A stretch of 6,925 nt of DNA. Origin: Acetobacteraceae bacterium (GTDB taxonomy: Bacteria > Pseudomonadota > Alphaproteobacteria > Acetobacterales > Acetobacteraceae). The stretch covers positions 1 through 6,925 of the forward strand of contig JASHVB010000464.1 in assembly GCA_030039695.1 (NCBI GenBank). The letters are read 5' to 3'. The notes beneath the pieces were generated by a model. It ran no database searches. It was given only the letters and a program-made list of their open reading frames with translations, and had not been told where the DNA came from. Shown here piece after piece: positions 1-5,929 of the stretch; within the stretch, counting starts at the first letter, position 1, and each line of letters opens with the position of its first letter. The position numbers and the translations under genes were made by a program.

Positions 1-352
1 GATAATACGCATTCGAATTCGCCACTTCATCGTTGCCTTGCGTTATGCCCAACACGACATCGCAGCGATAGTCGTCCAGCGTGACGCGCAGAAAGCCAAA
101 GACCTGTGGTTGCCAGGTGAAGCCGAGCGACTTTCCAAGGTCCTTTGCCAGGACGGCCGCAATGTGATTCTCGAAGCCGTCACCGGCCTGGTTGGAAAAC
201 GGCAGATCGTTCGGATCGGCACAGACGCGAAACACATGTGGGTCGACCAGTTCGGCGCCGATGCCGAGGCCCGGCGCCTGCGCGGCGGCCTGTCCGGCCA
301 CCCCCATCGCCAGTCCAAGCGCCGCCAGACAGCCGGATACCCCGATCCTCAC
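1..352 (-). CDS. xoxJ: XoxJ/MxaJ-type periplasmic substrate-binding protein (5' part, cut by window edge)
   Basis: The reading frame from a GTG at 352-350 stays open to the window edge (117 codons), so only the N-terminal part is present. Residues 1-25 form a signal peptide with a hydrophobic core and a likely cut after Ala-Gln-Ala. The mature start contains FRVCADPNDLPFSN (about residues 41-54) followed by GFENHIAAVLAKDLG, typical of the quinoprotein dehydrogenase-associated solute-binding family that includes MxaJ/MoxJ and XoxJ. Cys44 and Cys97 could form a disulfide. The family belongs to the periplasmic binding-protein fold; XoxJ is thought to help mature or activate XoxF, but its ligand is not settled. 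The GTG overlaps the stop of the upstream cytochrome gene (GTGA), which suggests translational coupling. The only nearby in-frame ATG is 15 codons downstream and would destroy the signal peptide. Family assignment is firm; the symbol rests on the xoxF-cytochrome neighbourhood. Confidence 0.88.
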   Translation of the reverse strand, partial: MRIGVSGCLAALGLAMGVAGQAAAQAPGLGIGAELVDPHVFRVCADPNDLPFSNQAGDGFENHIAAVLAKDLGKSLGFTWQPQVFGFLRVTLDDYRCDVVLGITQGNDEVANSNAYY

Positions 353-876
353 TGTGGAATCCCGAGACACTTATATGATGCCTCGTCGAATCCCTTCGGG
401 GCGGCCGCATGTTTCGTCGGGCGGCCCCGCTCGACCGCACCGGTCGAACGGGCGCGAAGATAGGTATAGAGTTCCTGTATGAAGCACATCACATTCTTGT
501 CGCTCGCGAACGACGGCATGACCAGTTGCTGCGCCGTGTTCACTGACTTGATGCCACCCGCCACGGCGGCGATGAACTGCGAATAGTCAATCTGCTTCAG
601 CGCCTGCGTCAGATCCGGCGCATAGGACGAACCCGCCCCGTCCGGCCCGTGGCAGCGCAGACAGGTATCATTGTAGCGCAGGTAGCCGATAAAAGTGCCC
701 CAATCGACCGAGCCATCCTTGCCGATTTGATACGTTGGTGCCCCATCCTTGTCGGTCCACAGCCCGTCGGTTTGTGTGACGGCCTTCGCGTCCCCGGGCG
801 GGGCGGCGAATGCAACGACCCCGCCGCACGCCGTGAGAATAAAGATCAGCAGAATCCTGCAAAGACGTCGGTTCAC
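349..876 (-). CDS. xoxG: XoxG-type mono-haem cytochrome c, electron acceptor of XoxF
   Basis: The product is a 175-residue exported c-type cytochrome expected to take electrons from the PQQ dehydrogenase in the periplasm. With a GTG start at 876 it has a basic N-terminus and hydrophobic segment (about residues 7-24), one haem site CLRCH at 72-76 and a likely axial Met120 in LVMPSF. Two further cysteines, Cys131 and Cys170, give four in the mature chain, which fits the methanol-metabolism-related 'four-cysteine' cytochrome family. The frame stays open to an ATG at 990, but that would overlap the end of xoxF and put 38 poor-quality residues before the signal peptide; the GTG is preceded by AGGG at about 11 nt. 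An in-frame TTG at 885 has too short a spacing from the same site. The segment Leu-Thr-Ala-Cys17 resembles a lipobox, while Ala-Phe-Ala at 22-24 suggests ordinary signal peptidase cleavage; which is used is unclear. The gene lies 94 nt after xoxF, behind a strong hairpin. Confidence 0.88.
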   Translation of the reverse strand: MNRRLCRILLIFILTACGGVVAFAAPPGDAKAVTQTDGLWTDKDGAPTYQIGKDGSVDWGTFIGYLRYNDTCLRCHGPDGAGSSYAPDLTQALKQIDYSQFIAAVAGGIKSVNTAQQLVMPSFASDKNVMCFIQELYTYLRARSTGAVERGRPTKHAAAPKGFDEASYKCLGIPQ

Positions 877-901
877 CGCACTCAATTCCCTTTTCTGCGG
901 C
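875..901 (-). promoter_or_regulatory. Possible start-site hairpin of the cytochrome gene
   Basis: In the minus-strand transcript the bases at 901-896 (GCCGCA) can pair with 880-875 (UGCGGU), six pairs including one G-U. The 15-nt loop contains the likely ribosome site AGGGA and the 3' arm includes the first two bases of the GTG start. Such a stem could lower or tune translation of the cytochrome. It is short, and no homologue comparison is available, so it is only a candidate. Confidence 0.25.
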
Positions 902-909
902 AATGGAAA

Positions 910-938
910 GGCCGGCACCCCGCGCGGGGATGCCGGCC
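910..938 (-). terminator. Strong GC hairpin between xoxF and xoxG (leaky terminator or mRNA-stabilising stem)
   Basis: Bases 910-917 pair with 931-938 and, after a single bulged A at 930, 918-921 pair with 926-929, closing on a GCGC loop. On the minus-strand transcript the stem is preceded by AAAAGCGG and followed by CCUUUCCAUU, a poor U-tract, so full termination is doubtful. It sits 32 nt past the xoxF stop (971) and 33 nt before the cytochrome start (876). It therefore looks like a partial terminator or a 3'-end protector that lets xoxF mRNA exceed that of the downstream genes. The stem is certain; the role is inferred. Confidence 0.6.
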
Positions 939-970
939 CGCTTTTGCTTATACCGGAAGGCTGTCGCGAA

Positions 971-2806
971 TCACGATCCGGGCAGAGCAAACACCGTGAG
1001 TTGTCCGCCCAGCGCGGTGTAGTCCTTCAGCGCCGCATAGCCGCCGACCGCGCCCAGGCCCGCATGCGGATCGGTCAGCCCGGCAGCCAGCCCGATGCCC
1101 GCCCATCCGCCGACGCCGGACAGGACCGCGACGTATTGCTTGCCGTTATGCATGAAGGTCATCACGTTGCCGATGATGCCCGACGGCGTCTTGAAGTTAT
1201 AGAGAATCTTGCCGGTCTTCACGTCAACCGCGCGCAGGTAGCCTTTCAATGTGCCGTAGAACACGACATTGCCGGCGGTCGCCAGAGCACCGCCCCAGTC
1301 AGAGAACTGATCGTGGATCTGCCACACCGTCTTGCCGGTGACCGGGTCGAAGGCGATGAACCGCCCCATATAGCCGCCCGGCCCAGGGAACATCGACAGA
1401 GTGGCACCCACATAAGGCTGGCCCGCTGTGTAGGCGACCGGGAACGGCTCGTAGTCCATGCACACATGGTTGGTTGGCACGTAGAATAGATGTGTCTCCG
1501 GGTCATACGCGGCCGGTTGCTGATCCTTGGTTCCGAGTGCTGCCGGGCAGATGCCGGTATAGTTCACGTTCACACCCTTCGACCCAGGGGCAAATTTGTC
1601 CACGACCTTCGGGCGGCCGTAATCCTTGCTCGCCTTGTCCATGTCGACGCCGGTGGTCCAGTTCACCGCCGGATCATACTTGTGCGCGGCGATCAGCTCG
1701 CCGTTGGCACGGTTCAGCACATAGGCGAGGCCGTTGCGGTCGAAATGCACCAGAGCAGGAACGGTTTTGCCGTTGACCGGCAGGTCTGCAAGAATCATCT
1801 CGTTGACGCCGTCATAGTCCCACTGATCGTGCGGCGTCATCTGATAGGCCCACTTGGCGACACCGGTATCAACGTCGCGTGCAAAGATGGTCATTGACCA
1901 CTTGTTGTCACCAGGCCGCTGGTTCGGGTTCCATGTCGAGGGATTGCCCGACCCGTAGTACAGGAGGTGCAGCTTGGGGTCGTATGAGTACCATCCCCAG
2001 GTGTCGCCGCCGCCGATCTTCCACTGATCACCCTTCCAGGTCTTGATACTGGAATCGGCGCCAACCGGCTTGCCAAGTGATGTCGTGTCCGAATTGAACA
2101 GGATCTGGTTGTCAGGGCCTTCGGAATAGGCCTTCCAGAGGACATGTCCATTCGCGGCGTCGAGTGCGGCGACGAAACCCTGCACGCCAAACTCGCCGCC
2201 CGAGACGCCGACGATCACCTTGTTGCCAATCACCAGCGGCGCTTCGGTTCCCGTGGCGCCCTCCTTGAAGCTGGCCAGCGGGGTTTTCCATTCCGGCTTG
2301 CCGGTTTTTGCGTCCAGCGCGACCACCGTGTTGTCCGCCTGGTGGAGGAAGATCTTGCCGTCACTGTAGGCAACACCGCGGTTCACCGTGTCGCAACACA
2401 TCACCGGAATGACATTAGGGTCCTGTGTCGGCGTGTATTGCCACAGGATTCGTTCGTTGTTGTTCAGATCGAGAGCGTAGACCGTGTTGGGAAATGGTGA
2501 GACCAGGTACATCACGTCGCCAACCACCAGCGGTTGGCCCTCGTGCCCGCGTAGTACCCCGGTGGAAAAGGTCCACGCAACCTGCAGTTGATTGGCGTTG
2601 CTGTCGTTGATCTGCTTCAGCGGCGAGTAGCGCGTATTCGCATAATTCCGGGCCGGCATCGCCCAATTATCGGGATTGGCGGCTGCCTCGCTGAGCGAAG
2701 CGCTGGCGCCGGACGTTGCTGTCTGTGCCCAGGCAGGGCCGCTCAGCAGAGCACCGCCCGCCAGGGCCAGCGCTGCGCCAACCAACCATCGTGCACTGCG
2801 TGTCAT
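971..2806 (-). CDS. xoxF: XoxF, lanthanide-dependent PQQ methanol dehydrogenase
   Basis: The product is a complete 611-residue periplasmic quinoprotein that oxidises methanol (and probably other short primary alcohols) to aldehyde, passing electrons from PQQ to a c-type cytochrome. Residues 1-28 are a signal peptide (cut after AWA-Q). Visible active-site features are Glu89 in RGHEG, the vicinal disulfide Cys137-Cys138 in [10 protein letters not shown], Glu205 in SGGEFG, Trp270 under the PQQ ring, Asn288 in GSGNPSTWN, catalytic Asp330, Asp332, Arg357 and Trp504. The motif WDYDG with Asp two residues after the catalytic Asp is the lanthanide signature; calcium MxaF enzymes have Ala there. Beta-propeller tryptophan-docking repeats run through the chain, and the C-terminal region (GIIGNVMT to GGQLTVF) closely resembles the XoxF5 clade. 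The start at 2806 is set by a strong ribosome site and signal peptide; an open frame to 2992 adds only an unlikely Arg/Pro-rich extension. Residue Asp268 (GGGDTWGW) is unusual, where Thr is common. Confidence 0.97.
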   Translation of the reverse strand: MTRSARWLVGAALALAGGALLSGPAWAQTATSGASASLSEAAANPDNWAMPARNYANTRYSPLKQINDSNANQLQVAWTFSTGVLRGHEGQPLVVGDVMYLVSPFPNTVYALDLNNNERILWQYTPTQDPNVIPVMCCDTVNRGVAYSDGKIFLHQADNTVVALDAKTGKPEWKTPLASFKEGATGTEAPLVIGNKVIVGVSGGEFGVQGFVAALDAANGHVLWKAYSEGPDNQILFNSDTTSLGKPVGADSSIKTWKGDQWKIGGGDTWGWYSYDPKLHLLYYGSGNPSTWNPNQRPGDNKWSMTIFARDVDTGVAKWAYQMTPHDQWDYDGVNEMILADLPVNGKTVPALVHFDRNGLAYVLNRANGELIAAHKYDPAVNWTTGVDMDKASKDYGRPKVVDKFAPGSKGVNVNYTGICPAALGTKDQQPAAYDPETHLFYVPTNHVCMDYEPFPVAYTAGQPYVGATLSMFPGPGGYMGRFIAFDPVTGKTVWQIHDQFSDWGGALATAGNVVFYGTLKGYLRAVDVKTGKILYNFKTPSGIIGNVMTFMHNGKQYVAVLSGVGGWAGIGLAAGLTDPHAGLGAVGGYAALKDYTALGGQLTVFALPGS

Positions 2807-2811
2807 CCCGA

Positions 2812-2820
2812 TCCTCCCCT
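2812..2820 (-). promoter_or_regulatory. Ribosome binding site of xoxF
   Basis: The minus strand reads AGGGGAGGA followed by TCGGG and the ATG at 2806. This near-perfect anti-16S match at normal spacing decides the xoxF start over the longer open frame and fits a highly expressed enzyme. Confidence 0.85.
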
Positions 2821-2885
2821 TGAGCCGTACCCGGCCTCTGATCCCAATTAGCCACGACGCTGCGCGACGCTGACACGCCGCCCGT

Positions 2886-2909
2886 CCCGCCGGCTGCGCA
2901 GCCGGTGGG
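2886..2909 (-). repeat. Perfect GC palindrome in the xoxF leader
   Basis: CCGGCTGCGCAGCCGG at 2890-2905 is its own reverse complement, and after one non-Watson-Crick position on each side three more pairs (CCC/GGG) extend the dyad to 24 bp. It lies 80-104 nt upstream of the xoxF start. No U-run follows on the minus strand, so a simple terminator is unlikely; a leader hairpin or a protein-binding dyad is possible. Confidence 0.5.
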
Positions 2910-3046
2910 CTCCGCTTCCTGCCGCTGACGCGAACAGGAGGTATGCGCTGTGCGCAGCAAAGCCTGTGCCACTGCGGCCGGGATACGGGCATGTTGGAAT
3001 TTCAATTGGATTGTGACCGCGGATCGCCGGGAGTCGCTCCAAAAGT

Positions 3047-3075
3047 GTTACAAGCCGGCCGATGCGGGAAGACAA
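3047..3075 (-). promoter_or_regulatory. Candidate xoxF promoter
   Basis: On the minus strand TTGTCT (3075-3070) is followed after exactly 17 nt by TGTAAC (3052-3047). Each hexamer matches the sigma-70 consensus at four of six positions. It is the best-spaced pair found in the leader, but alphaproteobacterial promoters are variable and no transcript data are available. Transcription would begin near 3040. Confidence 0.3.
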
Positions 3076-3112
3076 TGTGTCACGCCACAGAGACAGGGCC
3101 GTCGCGACACGC

Positions 3113-3472
3113 TCAGAAGCAGCGCACCTCGCCTTCTGCCTCGGCCTCTCGCAGGCGGCGCACGATCTGTTTGGTGGCCGCGGTGTTGAATTCCATGGCC
3201 AGAAAGCTCTTCTCCTGCTGCATGCGCAGCACCGTCTCCGCCGAGACGTAGTCGTTGTACGGCAAGATGGACGCGACGATGTCGATGGCGCAGGAACACC
3301 GGTCCAGCGTGTCTTGCGACTGACCGTTCACCGCCATGCAGCCGAACACGTAATCGGCGCGCGCCGATGTCGGGTAGTCGTTGGTGGCCCCGCTCACCTG
3401 ATCGCCGCCGGTATCGGCGGCAAACGCGGCGAGCGGGAACAGCAATAAAGCGACAATCAGCAAGTTCCGCAT
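3113..3472 (-). CDS. Small secreted four-cysteine protein of unknown function
   Basis: This 119-residue protein is not assigned to a family I can name. Residues 1-19 (MRNLLIVALLLFPLAAFAA) are a clear signal peptide, cut after AFA or AFAA, so the mature protein of about 100 residues is periplasmic. It has four cysteines: Cys45 (FGCMAVNG), Cys59 and Cys61 (RCSC) and Cys118, next to the C-terminus, suggesting two disulfides or a metal site. There is no CxxCH haem motif and no EF-hand. The segment from about 75 to 115 is predicted to be helical and charged. The start at 3472 is chosen from the signal peptide and a GGGGAA ribosome site; the frame is open further upstream to 3628 but the added residues are not protein-like. 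It is the first minus-strand gene, upstream of xoxF with a 306-nt gap, so it may have its own transcript or be read through into xoxF. A role in XoxF assembly, redox chemistry or metal delivery is speculation from context. Confidence 0.8.
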   Translation of the reverse strand: MRNLLIVALLLFPLAAFAADTGGDQVSGATNDYPTSARADYVFGCMAVNGQSQDTLDRCSCAIDIVASILPYNDYVSAETVLRMQQEKSFLAMEFNTAATKQIVRRLREAEAEGEVRCF

Positions 3473-3658
3473 CGGCTTCCCCGGGACTGCCAAAGCACAT
3501 AATGTGGCCGCGTGTGGCGCCCAACCATCAAATCCATGTGATCTCTGTGTGCGCTGCATCTTCAATAGAGTCGCAGCTTTCCGTTCTGCTTGCTTGCCCC
3601 GCTTCGCAAACTGCTCTTCGATGACCACAAGCGACGGGGAATGCTTGTCCAGGTGACG
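3473..3658. promoter_or_regulatory. Divergent control region between the two operons
   Basis: This 186-nt gap separates the minus-strand xox genes from the plus-strand transporter operon, so it should contain the promoters of the four-cysteine protein gene and of the transporter operon. CACAT-A-ATGTG at 3496-3506 is a perfect 5+1+5 dyad. On the minus strand it overlaps a weak promoter pair, TTGGGC (3524-3519), 17 nt, TATGTG (3501-3496), each only three of six to consensus. I found no plus-strand promoter that stands out. The gap position is solid; the individual sites are low confidence. Confidence 0.45.
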
Positions 3659-4918
3659 ATGCCGCCAGTTTCGCGAGACGCATTGCGCACACCGCCGGTT
3701 CGTCGCAGGCGCGCCTTGTTTGGCGCACTTGTCGCGGGTCTCGGCGGCAACCTTGGGTCACGTGCTGCACCCGCGGATGCAGCACCGACGCTGTCCATCG
3801 GCTACCTGCACTGCCAGCAAAGCGTCGATACGATCTCGCTGGTCTTCGCGCCCGCGCCGGACAATGGCCGCGCCGGCGCCGAAGTGGGCGTTGCCGACAA
3901 CAACACCACCGGGCGGTTCCTGCAGCAGAACTTCGTGCTGCAAACGGTCGAACTTCGCACGGGACAGGATCCCGTGCCAGCGCTCAACAGCCTGATCGCC
4001 AAGGGCATTCGCCTCATCGTCACGGACCTTCCCGCCGCCGGCGTGTTGCGGATCGCCGAGGCCGGCGCATCGCACGGCGTCGTCGTGTTCAACGCCGAGG
4101 CGCCCGACGAGGCGCTGCGCGAACAGCAGTGCCGCGCGAACCTGATCCATACCGCGCCGAGCAACGCGATGCTGGCCGATGCGCTGGCGCAGTACCTGAT
4201 CTGGAAGCGCTGGTCGCGCTGGTTTCTCGTCTATGGCATGCAGCCGGACGACGTGTTGCTGGCCGAGGCGTACCGCAATGCGGCGAAGGTGTTCGGCGCC
4301 CACATTGTCGCCGATCGCCAGTACAAAGGCCGGGCCGGTTCACGCGAAACCGACAGCGGGCTGGTCGAGCTGCAACAGCAACTGCCGGTATTCACCCAGA
4401 ACGCCCCGGACTATGACGTGCTGGTGTGCGCCGATCGGCACTCGGTGTTTGCCGACTACCTGCCGTACCGCACCTGGGACGCGCGGTTGGTTGCCGGTTC
4501 GGCTGGGCTGATGCCGACCAGCTGGGATCCGAACAGCACCGAGTTTGGCGGCAAGCAGATGCAAGACCGGTTCATGGCTCATGCGCACCGGCTGATGACG
4601 GCGACCGACATGAACGCCTGGGTCGCGGTGCGGATGATTGGCACGGCGGCGAGCTACGCACAGTCGCTCGATGTGGATAAGATCATGGCGTATATGCGAA
4701 GCGATCAGTTCCAGCTTGGCGCGTATCGTGGGCTCAGCTTGTCCATCAGAAGCTGGAACGGACAGGTACGCCAAGCGATTCTGCTGTCGGACTCCGGCCG
4801 CACTGTGGTGTCGATGTCGCCGCAGCCCGGATTTCTGCATCAATACACGGTGCTGGACACGCTCGGCACCGATCGGCCGGAGTCCACGTGCAAATTCCCG
4901 GCAGCCGGGAAGGCCTGA
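3659..4918 (+). CDS. Periplasmic binding-fold protein of the PQQ alcohol dehydrogenase-associated ABC system
   Basis: The 419-residue product resembles the type-1 (branched-chain amino-acid-like) periplasmic binding proteins found with PQQ alcohol dehydrogenases. An Arg-rich N-region RRRR (15-18) and hydrophobic stretch FGALVAGLGG (21-30) make an export signal, perhaps Tat-like, cut near AADAAP; the mature protein starts around TLSIGYLHC. The body shows the alternating fold: an early strand LSIGYL (45-50), then ADNNTTGRFL, KGIRLIVTDLP (115-125), HGVVVFNAEAP (139-149), RWFLVYGMQPDD (187-198), YDVLVCAD (252-259) and TSWDPNSTEFGGKQMQDRF. Start choice is uncertain: ATG 3659 has AGGTG just upstream at short spacing, ATG 3641 and ATG 3590 are also in frame but give longer, less typical leaders. 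It is the first gene of a four-gene operon and ends 3 nt before the propeller gene. The ligand is unknown; a lanthanide complex, PQQ-related compound or alcohol are the options suggested by context. Confidence 0.85.
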   Translation: MPPVSRDALRTPPVRRRRALFGALVAGLGGNLGSRAAPADAAPTLSIGYLHCQQSVDTISLVFAPAPDNGRAGAEVGVADNNTTGRFLQQNFVLQTVELRTGQDPVPALNSLIAKGIRLIVTDLPAAGVLRIAEAGASHGVVVFNAEAPDEALREQQCRANLIHTAPSNAMLADALAQYLIWKRWSRWFLVYGMQPDDVLLAEAYRNAAKVFGAHIVADRQYKGRAGSRETDSGLVELQQQLPVFTQNAPDYDVLVCADRHSVFADYLPYRTWDARLVAGSAGLMPTSWDPNSTEFGGKQMQDRFMAHAHRLMTATDMNAWVAVRMIGTAASYAQSLDVDKIMAYMRSDQFQLGAYRGLSLSIRSWNGQVRQAILLSDSGRTVVSMSPQPGFLHQYTVLDTLGTDRPESTCKFPAAGKA

Positions 4919-4921
4919 GTC

Positions 4922-5929
4922 GTGCGCGCTATTCTGGCGTTCCTGCTGATCGTGCTGATCGCATCGCCGGCCAACGCCTTTCTCGCATATGTGTCGAACG
5001 AGAAAGACAACACGATCAGCGTCATCGACCTGGCGGCGATGAAAGTGGTGAAGACCGTCCCGACCGGCCAGCGCCCCCGCGGCATGGCGCTGAGCAGCGA
5101 CGGCAAGCGCCTGCTCGTGTGCCTCGGCGATTCCAACCGCATCGATATCCTGGACACGGCGAACTGGCGGGTGCTCGGCTCGATCGACACGCCCGATCCG
5201 GAATATGCGGCGCTGCGCCAGCCGGGAGACAACCCGCTCTATGTCTCTAACGAGAACAACGCACTGATCACCGTCTGGAACATCGACACGCAAAAGACGC
5301 TGGTGCAGATGGCCACCGGCGTGGAGCCGGAGGGCATGGCGGTCAGCCCGGACGGACAGCTCGTCGTCAACACCACCGAGACCACCAACATGGCGCAGTT
5401 CTTTTCCTACGCGACGGGAAAGAACCTGGCCAACGTCCTGGTACCGCCGCGCCCGCGCTGGGCGGCCTTCACCGATCATGGGCGCGAGGTGTGGGTCTCC
5501 TCCGAGCTTGGCGGCGCGGTAACTGTGATCGACACCACGACGTTCAAGGTCTTGGACACCATCCACTTCGACATTCCCGGCCTGCGCAGCACCTTCATCC
5601 AACCGGTCGGCATCAGTATCACCGCCGATGACCAATACGCCTTCGTCGCGCTGGGACCAGCGAACCGCATCGCGGTGGTCAGCGTGCCGCAGCGCAAGGT
5701 GCTGTCCTACGTTGCCACCGGGAAGTCCGTGTACAACGCAACGGTGAAGAAGTATCTGCTGGTCGGCCAGCGCCCCTGGCATATGGCATTCACGCCCGAC
5801 GGCAAATACCTGCTCACCGCCAACGGTCTGTCGAACGACGTGTCGGTGATCGACGTGGCCGATCTGCGCGTGATCAACACCATTCCGGTCGGTCAGCAGC
5901 CATGGATGATCCTGGTATCGCCACGCTGA
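4922..5929 (+). CDS. Secreted YVTN-type beta-propeller protein, PQQ catabolism-associated
   Basis: A 335-residue exported protein starting at GTG 4922, with GGGAAGG eight bases upstream. Residues 1-19 are a signal peptide (SPANA-F). The rest is made of YVTN-like blades: YVSNEKDNTISVIDL (23-37), LYVSNENNALITVWNI (106-121), VWVSSELGGAVTVIDT (190-205), AFVALGPANRIAVVSV (240-255) and LLTANGLSNDVSVIDV (297-312), several followed by a G-x-x-P-x-G/H-M-A-x-(T/S)-x-D-G-K turn. This matches the beta-propeller family recurrently found beside PQQ dehydrogenases and their ABC transporter. Propellers of this kind bind partners or small ligands; no catalytic motif is visible. It lies in the middle of the transporter operon, 3 nt after the binding-fold gene and overlapping the ATPase gene by 28 nt, so it is probably an extracytoplasmic component of that system. 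The precise role is unknown. Confidence 0.88.
   Translation: MRAILAFLLIVLIASPANAFLAYVSNEKDNTISVIDLAAMKVVKTVPTGQRPRGMALSSDGKRLLVCLGDSNRIDILDTANWRVLGSIDTPDPEYAALRQPGDNPLYVSNENNALITVWNIDTQKTLVQMATGVEPEGMAVSPDGQLVVNTTETTNMAQFFSYATGKNLANVLVPPRPRWAAFTDHGREVWVSSELGGAVTVIDTTTFKVLDTIHFDIPGLRSTFIQPVGISITADDQYAFVALGPANRIAVVSVPQRKVLSYVATGKSVYNATVKKYLLVGQRPWHMAFTPDGKYLLTANGLSNDVSVIDVADLRVINTIPVGQQPWMILVSPR

Larger units (their letters stand above)
2807..3112 (-). promoter_or_regulatory. 306-nt non-coding leader/promoter region upstream of xoxF
   Basis: No convincing gene is present between the four-cysteine protein and xoxF. The stretch holds a candidate sigma-70-like promoter at about 3047-3075, an AT-rich patch with an imperfect dyad and a repeated TTGGA (2994-3010), and a perfect 16-bp palindrome at 2890-2905. 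If the promoter is real, xoxF mRNA has a leader of roughly 230 nt, long enough for structure-based or small-RNA control. An open frame at 2848-3075 on the minus strand has no ribosome site or protein-like composition and is not called as a gene. Confidence 0.5.

Noticed and set aside
38..463. 141-codon plus-strand open frame at the left edge
   Set aside because: It is antisense to the clearly homologous XoxJ-like frame and the cytochrome C-terminus.
877..990. N-terminal extension of the cytochrome to an ATG at 990
   Set aside because: It overlaps the end of xoxF, translates through the intergenic hairpin, and buries the signal peptide 40 residues inside the protein.
749..1489. 246-codon open frame on the plus strand, antisense to the xoxF 3' half
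   Set aside because: It covers strongly conserved XoxF sequence on the other strand and has no recognisable protein features.
2807..2992. N-terminal extension of xoxF to an upstream ATG at 2992
   Set aside because: The added 62 residues are Arg/Pro-rich and would precede the signal peptide; the ATG at 2806 has a near-ideal ribosome site.
2848..3075. 75-codon minus-strand open frame in the xoxF leader
   Set aside because: No ribosome site, no protein-like pattern, and it reads through the palindrome and the AT-rich dyad.
3113..3472. The small secreted protein as a cytochrome or lanmodulin-like lanthanide binder
   Set aside because: There is no CxxCH haem motif and no acidic EF-hand loop, so neither identity is supported.
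4340..5782. 480-codon open frame on the minus strand, antisense to the binding-fold and propeller genes
   Set aside because: Its translation is rich in Arg, His and Asp with no signal, domain or ribosome site. It mirrors the codon bias of two well-supported plus-strand genes, a common artefact in high-GC DNA.
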